Shown: piece after piece, positions 48,151 to 60,991 of the stretch | How the letters are laid out: each line of letters opens with the position of its first letter | Numbering within the stretch: position 1 is the first letter of the stretch | Assembly (NCBI GenBank): GCA_022829145.1 | Contig: CM040761.1 | Span: forward strand, 13,884,245 to 13,948,244 | Direction of reading: 5' to 3' | DNA: 64,000 bases | Origin: Albula goreensis | Taxonomy: Eukaryota; Chordata; Actinopteri; Albuliformes; Albulidae | Notes under the pieces: generated by a model | What the model saw: the letters and a program-made list of their open reading frames with translations, nothing else | The model's database searches: none | What the model was told of the DNA's origin: nothing | Translations under genes and position numbers: made by a program

Positions 48151-51100
48151 CTCCTTGCATTGAGCTTCTGGTTGTACAAATGAGATCAGATAAACCCAAC
48201 CGTTGCACTGAGTCATGGGGGTGAACAAATCACAATACAAGTGTATTCCTGTGGAGGTGTCCTATGAGTCTGGTTCCTGTGACCCATGAATAGCGGCCTG
48301 GCTAGAGAAGGCTTTTATAAGCTGTCCATTTGTTTCAAATTGCCCTACAGCCCTACAGCTGTAAAATGCTTGTAATTCCTGATTCATTAAATCCATCACT
48401 TACTCAGGAAATGTTGTATCACATTGTAGTATTAAGTCTCTAGCTGTCTATCAGAGCAGAATAAAAGGCAGGCCTGTTTCTTTTCTTTTATGAATGCAGT
48501 GCCACAAGGGTCTATAAAGATTCTCATTTCCTTTTTTTGTATTGACCTTTAAGGGGACAATTGTGCAATTAATTTTCAGCCTCTGTATCATGTGACTCTT
48601 TAAAAATCAGTCTTTGCACTGAATCTCTTCACAAGCCTCAATTCCAGCACCTAAATTACATAAAACATAACCTAGTTCATCCCATGTTAATCAACGGTAG
48701 ACCTAAGTATCAACTGCAGTGCTTTAATAGCCCACAGAAAGGCCTTGCATAGGAGGAGCGAGGACACCTAGGCCCTGAATTCAATCAGTCATGAAGCAAA
48801 GAGCACATATTGGTCAGTGGCATGTACAATGTCTTGTCTGTGTCATATTCTCAATACATTAACATGGAAACCAGTTTAATACCTCTGTGAAGTGTTTTGT
48901 ACTAAAATTTAACCATTAAAAGTGTACCATAACAGTGATGTGTGCAGAAATTACTTTCTACTTGCATGCTGTGCTGCTATAAAACATAATGGTAGAACTT
49001 GCTGTCAAGGCAACATTTTGAATGCAGATTTTTGTTTGGGTAGGGAATGTGCATTCTTCTTTTACGCATATCTGAACTGCATTAAAAATCTTCCTTTAAC
49101 AGTTTTTTCATTCTTTGTTTAATAATCTAATCTCTCTGTTATGATTATTATGGCTAAATATATTTGTGCGATAATCAGTATTTAAATTAGTTTCAAGTGG
49201 AGTTACACTGTATACTCTCACACCACACAGAGCACTACACTGCGAAATATGGGTTATGTCTTGTCATTCTTAAATACAGGTGGAGTTAGACAGGTTGTGT
49301 AGGACATATAAAGACCTGCTGTGCCATGGACCGAAGTGGTGAAATCCCATTAAAACTGAATGGAGAGAGAAATATGCAGAAGCCAAGTATAGGATATTGG
49401 AGCGACTGATGAATAATTCAAAAACTGCCTGGTCCTCTTGCATGTTCTCAAGTTCAGCATATCTCCTCTGAGAAATATGAGGAAGCACAAGTATGGTTAT
49501 TAAAAGAGAGGGGGAGGAGGGGAACACAAAAAGTAAGAACAGCAGACTTTCTTGAGGAACTACAACAGAAATATGAATTATGATGAATCCCTGGTGAAGT
49601 CTATTAAGACTAATCAGGCCACTTTACAGATAATTGGAAATTTCCCAGATTGTTGGATCTATAAATTCCTTTTTGTTGACTTGAGTTTACTCATCTAGAC
49701 TTGGGTTATCTTGGGTTTTACAAGAAATGTTCTTCTTTCATTTGGAGTCAACACCAGAGAATTTAGTACACACTACAGGAAAAACCTTTTTCCAAATTAT
49801 TTCATTTAAATTTTCCTTCAAATCAGCTTGCTTGGAAAATTGGCGAAATGTATTTGGCATTGAATGTTCATTGTTTTGGCAAAATAATATTTTTTCATTA
49901 ATATTATTATTTTACTTTTGGGCAAGTTGGAATATGTGGTCAAAAGACATCACTAAATAACAGGCCTTTTTCCTCCAGCTACTTCTATTTTTGAAGATTT
50001 TCTCCATTTAAAAGGGGAAAATATACACATATTACTGAGTCATACTCAGGTGAAAATTGTACCCAAGAGAAAAAAGCTTTGATGTCTCTCTGTACTGCCA
50101 TTTCCCATCTCAGCTCATGCAACTTCAGAAAGCTGTAATGTCCTCAAAGTAATTCCGATAAAAAGTCACCTGTAATTCTACTGAACACATGGCAGTCTGT
50201 TTGAAAAGGTCAGAGTCTTTATATGTGAGTCATACATAGCTGCTGAACAGATTGCAGTATTGTAGACACAAGCATCATTATTATTGCTCAAAAATAGAAC
50301 TTAAAGGTTGGGATTCAATCAAATACATTCATTCTGGGATTCAATCAAAGGTACTTATGGCCGAATCCAAATCTGATGTACACATCACAAGTGCATTTTC
50401 TGCATAATGATTTACTCTCAGAAGCTTAAGTTTTATGCAATAAATGCACTCAAGCAGTGCATAACTCATCTCTCGGTTTGGACTAGTCTCTTTAAGTTCA
50501 TATGCAAAAAACATACTTCAGCTTTTTCAATCTTATCTTCACATTTTCAATCTTATGAAGATAATATTCTTTAACTAAATATGGCAGAGGAAGTAAGACA
50601 TAACCAATCATAAGGTGTACTCACCAAGAGAATTAAGGTTCAAATAGGGCCACAGTATAAACCCTCTCTTTTCATCTGGTTTGTCTGGGTTATACTTCTT
50701 GCAATAGTTTTTATTCTAGCTTTGATTCATTCATTTTTAAGCCATTTAGAGAATAAGAGTTTGACTGAATCCTGGGCAAATGTCTTTCATGACATTTTGG
50801 AAAATTAGTTAGATACACAAGATAGTAAAAAAAAAAATGTAAATACCAATCATTTTGTCACATCTAACAAAACATACAGTATATAAAATATACAAATCTT
50901 TAGAGTTGTTTATGAATAACATGCTTTAGAGAAACAAGACCTCAGAGTAAAAGGGCAGGACCAGGTAGAAAAACATTATCTAAGATGATTTATGAAGTAT
51001 TACTGTGTACTATGGAATATTTTAGCTTGGCAGCTGAAATACATGGTAAAAAAAGGAGGTGCGGAGCAGGCCTGCAGGGACAAAAAATGATCACAGAACC

Positions 51101-52419
51101 ACAGGAAGGATCAGAAAGAATACTGTCCCAAGGGAACGGGTTCCAGAGAGTATATACTCCTTAAATTAGATAAAGAGCGATGGCAGACCAGAATAAGAAC
51201 TCCTTTATTACCAACACACTCTAATCAAAGTTGGCAAAAGCAAAGCACACCCTTGTTTTAATCTGATTTACATTATACATCAGCTCTCTGACCAGTGCTT
51301 CAAAAGGAAAGAAGCAGTGGCCATGCATGGCTCATACAGCAAACAAACACCCTAAAAATCATTTACATTCAGTCATTCATTAGTTCACTTGCTGAGGACA
51401 CAAATAACTGTTCCTTTCAAGTATCTTTACTTCTTCTTTTACAATATAACACACAAAAACGTAGGTTTACTCTAACTATTTTATGAAAGAGAGTCATGAG
51501 CCACCCTCATCTTGGTAGCAGCCAATATGCTGTAATCACGTACTCTAGGATATTTTGCAATAACAGTAACAGCTAGTGGCTGCCCAAGGTTTTTCATCAG
51601 ACATAAATCCTATAGCCATGTTTGCATTGACAGGATTGTCTTATACCATTGCTCAGTCTCCGTATAATAAACTGTACTATAAATATAATGGGAATTAACT
51701 TTCTCTCATATTTTGAGAAAACATCTTTTATATCTTTTGAATACTACCAACAGTACTGCTACCACTTTCAGTGGGACTACTAAAGTGCCAATATTTACTG
51801 GATATTGAAGTGTAAGATTTTAAATATACCACCTGAGCCTTAAGCAGGCAAATCGAGTTTCTTCTGAAACTCTATCTACATTGTAATGAAATTCCACCTT
51901 TGAAGTATCTGCAATCATGTTTTTGCTCATGTTGCTTTCAATAATACAATCTTTTGGTCACCTTAAAAATAGACATTTTTCAGAGGGAATTGTATAAAAA
52001 TTCTGGCACTGATGAAACTTCATTTAGGTATCGATCAGTGTCAAAGGATTTTATGTTGTATGGTCAGTAATGAGACAATTTTCCTGACTATATAAAATGT
52101 ATGCATTTCTCTGGATTTTGCTGTATTTATTATGTTATGAGAAACAGACTGAAATTCATTTTATAAATGAGAAGAGTATAAGATGGGAACAATCATAAAA
52201 CTATTCATAGAAACTATCAAATAAGGCCGTTATAAAAACGCTTTTCTATCCGCATTAGGTTTGCACACTGAAAAGCAGATGCTGTGAATGGATATTCCTT
52301 TCTCCTGGGGTACACAAAATGGCACATATTAGCCAGCAAACATAATAATCCATATAAATACCCACAAATCTGTGACTGCAAACACAAAACAAATTACAAA
52401 GCGTTTCCCTTTGTCTCGT

Positions 52420-52600
52420 TCTCAGCTTGAGACATTTCATGAGCAGATTGTATTTCATATTTGTTATAATGAGCAGAAGGTGATTGAAACATCAGATTAA
52501 TGCTCCCATTATGGCCTGCTCCAGCTATAATGATCTGTCTGATGGGTTAGGCCTGCTTTTTCTGCCACACTGGGAGCCTTTGTGATTGCAGTCTTCCATA
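52420..52600. promoter_or_regulatory. candidate conserved non-coding element
   Basis: GGTGATTGAAACATCAG, ATTAATGCTCCCATTATGGC and CAGCTATAATGATCTGTC form a compact run of homeodomain and E-box-like motifs. It is non-coding. Assigned from texture only. Confidence 0.3.
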
Positions 52601-55073
52601 CAGTCTTTTCTGCATTCCATAAATTGAAATACTGACTACATGTTGAGTTGCTTATAAACATTACATAAACCTTTGTTTAATGTACTGAACTATATATTCA
52701 GCAGGGCAATATTAAATGATTAGTCTCATCACTGTTGAGCAGCCTTTCCTGGCCTGCTCATTGCAGGTTCCTGAAGTAAACATATGTACACAGGTAATTA
52801 TGTGATGACTGGTGTCACACCACTGTAATAGGGAGGCAGGCTGATTTTATAATTCACTCACGTGGGGAAAATTAAAAAAAAATGAAACCCACTTCTTTAT
52901 CATTTCTTAGTGTTAAAAAATCTTGGTGAGTCTTCCTTGCAGACATACACAATATGTATCAAAAGCTAACTCCACATATTTTAACTGCTTAGGTCCTGCA
53001 GGTCACCATGGTGTTGGCTGAAATATATTGTGAGTCAATCAGTGACTTTCACCTCATCATTATTCTCCCTGTATGTGTCCAGCCTGTTAACATCTGCCTT
53101 ATGAAGGCATTTGACCTCAGTCTAGTGCCACAGACTTTCTTCTACTTTTCTTTCTTCTTCTTCAGTTGAGTCGACTGCCACATGAAGTGACGTGAGGACA
53201 TCCACTCTGAGTACACAGATCAGCAAAGGTCAGGATGGAACTGCATGTTCATCTAAACCACTGCCAGAGCAGGAGTCACATATAATAGCATGTTATTGAA
53301 ACACCAAAATTTCAACTCATGAAAAAATTCAGTAAACAGCTCATAAACAGAAATGAAACATTTGGCAACCAGATTCCAGAGAATATTAACACTAAGCACA
53401 TGACAGAGTAAAGAAAAGAAGTGTTGGAATATGAATAGGGAAAAATACAAAAAAACATATGAATACCTTTCGGTCATTCCATATCAACTAACCTAGGACC
53501 TCCTTCTTCATGTCATGGATTTTCTTGGGAAAAAATCACATGAAAACATCTATTAAATTCATGGGACCTTGCAAAATCCTATAGCTCTACTCCAAATACT
53601 TTCTTAGTTATGAATTTTTGAAATTTGGCCCAAGGAGCTAAATTTCATCATTTTTTTTGATTCTTTGAATGTGTATTCAAAGCCTCACCAATTCCTTATT
53701 TTTCACTGGATGGGGTTGAAATCTGTACTGAACAAAAAAAAATTGTAATGATAATTTGCAACATGCAATCATGTAAACAATTGTTGCTGAATGTTTTACA
53801 GTAATCAAACTGAAATGAAAATAAATATTTTTTTACCTGAACAAAGAATCTTTAATTTTCAAAAAGTAATATTTCCACTAGTTTTTACTTTATTGCAACC
53901 AAAATTTGATTCTGTGTAGTATTAATATAGTTCTATCACATCTAGAAGTTATTTGGTCCTGCATAAAAAGTTGAGTGAGTGCCGCAGTTCGTGCTAAATA
54001 TTGCTTTGGAGCTGAAAACCCCACTTTTTAAGGTATTTTGACTGTATATTTTCCCAGGAAGAATTATTTTAATTTCCTTGAAACCTTTTATTGGAAAGTG
54101 TTAATATTTATTGCAGATATATAAAAAAAATGTAATGAAGAATTTAATAGGATTTTTTAAATTAGTTTTTTGTTTTTAAGAAAATCCATGACAGGAACTG
54201 GGAAAAGAGTTCTGGGACAGCTGGCATGGAATGACCCCTGTGTGAAGGTTGACGAGGGAAGAGGGAAGATGCGGTTCACATCTGCAAGTCAGGAGTCAGG
54301 AAACAATACAATAAAACATGAAGAATTGCATGAAAATGCAGACAATGACGTAAGGGTGGGATAAACCCTACAAAATTCAGAACATCACCAGAAAGTCTAC
54401 AGAAAAGGTGTGTATAGCAGTTTACTGAAAGACCTAGTGGTCAGACAGTAGACAGATATACCAGACAAATTGCAGTAAAATATAGACACTACAAGAGTAG
54501 ACTCAAACAAAACATATGTTCAAAGTGCAATAGAAAGGCTTTCAGAGTAAAAAGGCACCTGATTCCGATGTAAACCTTTTGGACCTTTCAAGATAAACTA
54601 CCCTGAAAGCCTTGGAATTAGACTGCACTGCTTCTTCAGGAAAACATATGAAACTGCAGAGAAGGTTTTTTCATGAAGCTTACCAAAAAGGGGCATTTCC
54701 AAAAGAATGTAAAACATTGAGGGGCATCATACAGATAAGCATGCATGGGTTATTATTAGGAACAGTTTTAATGGAGGATGGGGGTTCTACTACTGAGTAT
54801 ACAACTTATTTATAGACTGGAGAGGTACGTATTTTAAAAATTAATGACATTAAAAGCAAAATCAAAGATCACTATTTTTAGATGTTCAGCACGTTTTTTT
54901 TTTTTTTTGACCATGCAAACTTGTATAAAACCAACACAGAAATGTAATAGCAAATACATGGTCGTTTAGTAAAAGTGCATGGATAATATCAAAAACACAA
55001 GCACAAAAATGAAAGAAAATGTTCTTGTCTCTGGTTAAAAACTCTTACCCTGTAAGATCCTCACAAGCAACAA

Positions 55074-55109
55074 AGTCTTGAGGGTGGTGATCACACCACC
55101 CTCAAGACT
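55074..55109. repeat. perfect 16-base inverted repeat, 4-base loop
   Basis: The left arm is AGTCTTGAGGGTGGTG (55074-55089), the loop is ATCA (55090-55093), and the right arm is the exact reverse complement (55094-55109). It is too short for a microRNA precursor. Confidence 0.93.
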
Positions 55110-56381
55110 GAAATATAGCAGAGCTATCAGTTTACGCTATCTTACTTCATTATAACTACTGTATTTAAATAATGTATAACGCCAGGCTGATTCTAAATAA
55201 TGTTTCGTAATTGCTTAACTACTGTTGAAGACCACAAATCAGGCCAGTGCCAAGTCTGACATTCAAGGACACATCCTCTAAACTCAATCAGACCTTCTTT
55301 CTCTGCAGACTTTCATATTAATTAACAGACCTATCAAATGATAGAAAGTCACCTACTCTGAGGCCTGAATTCAATCAGTGTTGGTGCTTAACCCTGACCT
55401 ATACATACTTAGAAAGGGAATTGTTCAGATGTTTTTCTTCTTAGTTCTACAGAATTCAGTGATCACAAACACCCACATACTTATGCAACAATATCTGACT
55501 TGCAACTCATAAAGTTAAGGACGAATATTGATTGATTACATTTTAATTACGTTTTGTATGTTAAGAGTGGGTAACTAACAACATAAAGAACCTATCAAAC
55601 TATGAAAACAATGCTTGGATATGCAGCAGTGACATGTACTTTTAACTCCTTTATACCATTGGTGGAAACATGGTGGAAACAACCACGTTTCACAAACTTT
55701 AAAGTGTGATATAAAGTAAAAATATTATGTAAAAAAAACATAATTTAGACTCTGCGGTAAATGTAAAAAGCATAACTTCTATTTGCTAAAAATACAGGCC
55801 ATTTTTGGAAGGTACATTGGTACAAAATGTTTTCTATCATGTATTCATTCATTAAGATAATCATAACTAAAGAACACTAGCAGTGTTTCAGAATTTAAAT
55901 CAACTCTGAACTGTTGGCATGTCATCGTTTCCAATTAGCAATCTACGCTTAACATACAGCAGTGGTGGGAGATGAAGGCAGTTTATAAACATCCTTTAAG
56001 TGATAGCTGTACTGCACACATGCACACATACCTCTTTGAAAGTCAGAATTATAATGAGTTTTTCTGCAAGATCACTGGGCCATAATTAATTCAAGTGGAC
56101 TCATGCCCAAACAGTGGGAAGGTAAAGTGACATGCCACACGTCTCATCAGCTGTTGTGATTGCTCTGTTGTACTCCTGCCATATGTGCAGTTCTGTTGCT
56201 GTGTGTGGTGGGCTGACACTGACACAGACCGAAACTGACTCACCGGTTTGTGTCTTTTATAAGCTGGGCCTGAGGCCACAACCCCAGCCTCCACAGATGT
56301 GGCTTTCCTGGAGCTTCAGGGTTCCATCTCCACAAGGAAACACGGGGTAAGGTGAGACAGCTCACGGCTCATGCTTCGGCA

Positions 56382-56409
56382 GGGGGTGAGGGGGTGGGGG
56401 TTGGGGGGG
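56382..56409 (+). other. G-quadruplex-capable tract
   Basis: Four G runs (5, 5, 5 and 7 Gs at 56382-56386, 56390-56394, 56396-56400, 56403-56409) are separated by loops of 1-3 bases. Another GGGG follows at about 56417. This is a strong quadruplex motif in otherwise AT-rich DNA. Confidence 0.85.
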
Positions 56410-58639
56410 ATTTGATGGGGTAATACATTTGCTTGGTAGAATTCCTAAATCATGCTATCATGGCGGGCCAATAAAAACAGCTTTTTAAGTTTGTATTGTA
56501 TTTTTATGTGTGTAATAACTTATACACACTAATACCTTATACATTTTTCTTCATCTTGCTAACTACCTGGTGCTGCACTCTAAAAATTTTCTGCAGATTT
56601 AAAGTAAAAATTTAAGTGACCTTACTGCCTCTAGTAGCATGTTAAATGGTAGCTCATTCGTTCACATTTTTTGTAAGAATATTGACTTTTTCAGATTTTT
56701 AGCTGAATGAAAGAATAAAACGTAAATAAACCATTTTCAATGAAACTTCTGATTAAGTTACAATCTAGTTTAACATTAGACTTGATAGAACTGATAGTTG
56801 GTTGTACCTCGCTGGACCATGCTAGTTAACATGGACAACATCTAGAAAACATTCCAGTTCATTGCTTTTAATGCACGTGTATGCCTCTTACTGTAGTTTA
56901 ATAGAGATCTGATCCTTTGGTTTTTGTTTGCCTGCCTAGTAAAATATTATGCAAGAGGATTGTAATGTTAATGGGTAATACTAGCTAAAAAATGACTTAG
57001 CTTGCTAACATTATGGAAAGCTTTTGGAAATTTAGCCAGCCCAGAATAATATTAGTTTAGCTATGTCGGCTAACCATAACAGTAGTTGGGCCAATTTGTA
57101 ACAATCGTATAATTTTATTTTGGAATAATCTTGTTTGAATATTTCAGGGTAAAACCAACAAGGTCATGACTTGTATTGCATGTACACTTTATTTTACAGT
57201 TGAAATCAAACTAAATCAGTAGTTATACTCTGTAAATCGCTTCTAATCAGTGCTTGATGCTTGTTAATTACACACAAATTTGAATTCAAATTAATTAACA
57301 TTCACTCATTATTAGGCAGGAGAAGGCAAAGTACTGACAGCTGCTGTTGATAAGAAGATGAGAGAAACTTTCAAGGAAACCAAATTTTTGATGATGACTT
57401 GACCATGGACCCTGTATCCTCCTTCAATTACAATGAACAGAAAAGGAATACTAAAAAGACATGCTGCTGCTAGAGTGAGCTGAAACAGCATGTGTTTTTA
57501 GTACTATACAGCAGCACCATAAGCAGAAAGAGGAGGGTAAGAATTGTTGGTGAGGGGTGAGGACAGTATGATGATGATATGAACACTGATGCTTAAGACA
57601 ACCTCAATGAAATTTCAGAGGGGAATCTGATTATCCTGAAGTCAGAGGGAATACATTTTATTACCCCATGTTCATTTCCAAGACTTCCCTTTGTCAACTT
57701 AAAATGAGAGGCCTGGTATCAGCTGCTGGATCAAGCAGTGTGCAATGTGTTGACCCGGTATTCAAAAGAAAACGCTCAGCCAAAAATTAACTTTTTTAAA
57801 ATTTTCTAGTATGGCAATAGAAGAGAGCTTCAATAACTGAAATTTCAAAAGACATCTGCAGACTTAGTAGAATATAGAAAATAAGTCCCAGTCATAAGAT
57901 GACATTTTCAGGAGTCTGTGGATTAGTTGTAGCAGTTGTAGTAGTTGTAGCTCCCATCATGTAGCCTGCTTAGTAACATTTCAAACATGGCCTTTGAAAG
58001 CCAAAGTACCATCCCAGCCAGATACAGAGTTCATATATAATATCTGCACAGAACATATGGAAAGTGTATCATAATACTCTCACTAATACAAAAGGTTCCT
58101 GCTGATGAGAATATGCTAAATAAAGCAGCAAACATAAACTAGCTCCTGATAATTACTTTCTTCTTTCCTATTGCCTTCAGCAGGCAATGGCATTTACCAA
58201 ATACTGAAGCCTAAAGAAGCACTGTCAGCCATTTTATTTTTCCCGCCTGGTGGTGAATGTCATTCTTTACTCCAGGGGTCTTTGAACATGTTCTCTTACC
58301 AAAAAGATCAGTGAGCATGTGCAGATTCCTGCACCGTAATGCATTACTTACATGACACTGTTTGGGAAAAAGTCATTACATAAGATATAAGGAACAAGGT
58401 CACTTGCACATGAATAAACTATATAGAATGTGTACAGCGGATTTTGTCTTGTGGTCTTAAAACCCGCCCAATTTAAATCTAAGTGGATTTGAATTACACT
58501 ACAGGCACAAGACATAGGATGCTAACATGAGGATGGGGTTCTACTTAGAAAAGACATCTGAAAAATTCAGCTTTTTTATAAAAAAAAAAAAGTAAAATTG
58601 AAAAAATCCTTGTGACCATGCAATTAAATGAACTCTCAA

Positions 58640-58990
58640 ATTTATTTTGTCAGTCCCATGTAAATTATTGTCCTGTATTAATGCTAATGGGACTCAAATT
58701 GAGTCTGAGAATGGCTGAGAAGTCTTCTGGCCACCATAATTGCAATAAATTATTAGACAGCCTAATGGTCTGTTTCAACATGCTATTAAAATGGATTGAA
58801 AATTAAGAGCATAAATTCTGTAATTAAATCAATATTATGCTGCCAGGAAGCTGGATGAATATATTTGTAGGTTTGCCTGGCGCATTCCTGTTGAACTTGC
58901 CAAGTTCCCCTCCAGACAGGCCATACGCTCACAGCACCCATGATTCTTCCCATGGCAGAAGAGACCTGAGACATTATCTAATTAGCGACC
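58640..58990. promoter_or_regulatory. candidate conserved non-coding element near the oca2 end
   Basis: GGCCACCATAATTGCAATAA, ATTATTAGACAGCCTAATGG, GCTATTAAAATGGATTG and GTAATTAAATCAATATTATG form a dense run of ATTA/TAAT cores with mixed sequence. It is non-coding, 1.3-1.6 kb beyond the oca2 stop. Of the candidate elements, this one has the most convincing texture, but conservation is not shown. Confidence 0.33.
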
Positions 58991-59328
58991 TTTCTCTGGT
59001 TCCTGGCCAATCACAGCAATTTCCCACAGAGGAACCCACAGACCTGGGCTGTGTTCTTTAGCTGCATGGTGTGTGGTGTTGTGGATTCTGCTGAAGCAGA
59101 TTGTATCATACACAGCAAGTTTGACCAGACAATCAGCCCATTATTGGAGCCCATTTAATTTACAAAACCTCCCAAAATGGCAAAGAAAAGCACATCAAGA
59201 GGCTACTTCAGAATCTCATATGAATGGATAAGACACTTTATTTATTATATTTACCTTAGTGTGCATAGATTTACTGTGAGAAAATAGTGAGAAAGTAAAT
59301 TGAAGAAGTCCAACCACTTGTTAAGTAT

Positions 59329-59334
59329 TTTATT
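59329..59334 (-). terminator. candidate oca2 polyadenylation signal
   Basis: TTTATT on + is AATAAA on the minus strand, about 950 bases past the oca2 stop. Usage is unproven. Confidence 0.3.
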
Positions 59335-60280
59335 GCTCTGACTCTCAATGTTTGAACAGTTGCCACTTTGAGCATTGGATGGTATCGTATTCATGAAACA
59401 GTACAACCATTATACCATGATGTTAATAGCAGTCACAGTAATTCAGGAGACAGTTAAGAAGTATGTAACATTAAATGTCATTGTCACTGAAAATGTCAGT
59501 TTGTGTGGCTAAATAGGTGTTAACTCCCCCGATCTACCATTGTGTAGGTTTACTACAATTATTGTGTTAGAATCTTTAAAAATGAAATGTAAGTGTGTGT
59601 TACAGTATTTATATTTTTCAAATCAAATCAGCTCCCTCTTACAGGCTATTACAGTATATTAGTTTTGTTAGTTATGGTAATGCAGAGTAAAAATTCCATG
59701 ATTCAGGTATTTTGGATAATTTTGTCAACAGTACAACTTACAGAGAATGGGCAGGGCACATGCTACCATCCCTTTCAATAGGTTTCACGGTGCCTTTGTA
59801 AAATGCAAAATAACTCTGATTCAAACTTCCAAAAAATGCATAATTAAAAAAATATTTGTTCTGCATCAATAGTATTTTACAGCTTATATCTGCAACACTT
59901 ACAAAAAAATGAATGACCTCATTAGTGGCTTTGATGATGAATGTAAACAAACCTACCACAGGGAAAAAAGCTCCCACCTCTAAAACAAACGGACGCAGTG
60001 GCATCCGACGGCACTGAGCTCCGAGGCCCAATGGGCCAATGGTGGACCACATTGTATTCCCTTGCTTTTTTTCATCACTTCTGCAATGTTTTGGCTGCTT
60101 TGTTGCACTGTAGGTGTACCTGGATAGTGGCAGAGAGCTTGGGCAGTTCTCAGTTTGCAGACAGAGCTGTGATGGAGTGTCTGTGATGGAATGGTCTCTT
60201 TGTCCCCCTCTGTCCCAGAGACCACAGCGAAGCACTGCTGCAGGACACAGAGTCTCTTTGGTCTCAGGATGGCAGACATT
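59335..60280 (-). other. oca2: oca2 3' UTR (probable)
   Basis: Sequence directly downstream of the oca2 stop on the minus strand. The first AATAAA I find on that strand is the complement of 59329-59334, giving a UTR near 950 bases. The 165-codon minus frame at 59738-60235 lies entirely inside this region, is out of context with the OCA2 stop, and is not considered coding. Confidence 0.45.
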
Positions 60281-60368
60281 TTAAGTGTTCCAGCCCAGTC
60301 CGATGTGAGTAGCCAGCAGGTAGCACATCCCCATTGTGCATGTCATGAGCATCATGGGAAATCCCAGC
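60281..60368 (-). CDS. oca2: OCA2 (P protein) terminal coding exon
   Basis: OCA2 is a twelve-pass melanosomal membrane protein of the arsenical-pump/Na-sulfate symporter-like superfamily, needed for melanosome anion conductance, pH control and pigmentation. On the minus strand, after the acceptor TTTTTCCCCACTTCAG, the exon starts with one base completing an Arg codon. It then reads [18 protein letters not shown], then [10 protein letters not shown] and TAA. Human OCA2 ends with ...[30 protein letters not shown], so frame, splice phase, Arg completion and C-terminal GWN all agree. This segment is the last transmembrane helix. Only 28 codons are here, too short for most ORF scans. The previous exon (GNGTLIGASANVV... 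part) was not found up to 64000. The tail-to-tail placement with gabrg3 matches mammalian synteny and supports the call. Confidence 0.92.
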
Positions 60369-60961
60369 CTGAAGTGGGGAAAAATATAATATCAGGTGCT
60401 TTCATATATCCCACCACACAAATTGCATTGCAGACACTATTTCTGGCCAGAGATACAGATGATGAAGCTCTGACCTTGAACTGTCTCCGTCTGAAAATGC
60501 TTGCACATGTAAACAATATGTCCATCTGCAGTCACTGCATTATCCTCAAATAATTACGCAGACCGCATTCTGCACAAAAATGTCAGATGGAAGCATAAAA
60601 GATTCAGACACGGATAAAACTGTTTGTCTGGACAGCACAACTTGTTCATGCCCAGGGAACTAAACAGATGGCATGCATAGAGATACAGAAACTCAAAAAG
60701 TAATATAAAAGAGTGACTAATTTGAATTTGCAAAATGAATAAACAGTTGAAGATTCGTGCTGTTTGGCACACATCGTTTAACATTTTTCTTTGACCAGGT
60801 TATCTCTACGGTTCATCTGATATGCTGTTAATTGCTCATTTTACTGCAACTGGGACCTAATTGTTTATATTAATTTGACATTTTAATTACGTTATTACAT
60901 GGTGATTAAATATTTATGAACTGTAACTGTAAGTGAGTGCTGAGTTAGGATTATGAGTATG

Positions 60962-60991
60962 CATATTCTTATATGAATATATAAGAATATG
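60962..60991. repeat. perfect 13-base AT-rich inverted repeat
   Basis: The arms are CATATTCTTATAT (60962-60974) and its exact reverse complement (60979-60991), with a GAAT loop. Confidence 0.9.

Larger units (their letters stand above)
48151..58600. other. gene-poor intergenic DNA
   Basis: AT-rich sequence with no supported gene. Contents worth noting are a candidate conserved element (52420-52600), a T-run (about 54893-54909), a perfect 16-base hairpin (55074-55109) and a G-quadruplex-capable tract (56382-56409). The open frames of 60-85 codons show no family resemblance. Confidence 0.5.

Noticed and set aside
48778-55385. Recurrent CTGAATTCAATCAGT motif at about 48778 and 55368
   Set aside because: Two short matches only; possibly fragments of an old retroposon, but too little to define an element.
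59738-60235. 165-codon minus-strand frame next to oca2
   Set aside because: It lies entirely in the 3' UTR after the oca2 stop and has no homology I recognise.
60191-60553. 120-codon + strand frame
   Set aside because: It is antisense to the oca2 terminal exon, whose minus-strand translation has clear homology; this frame has none.
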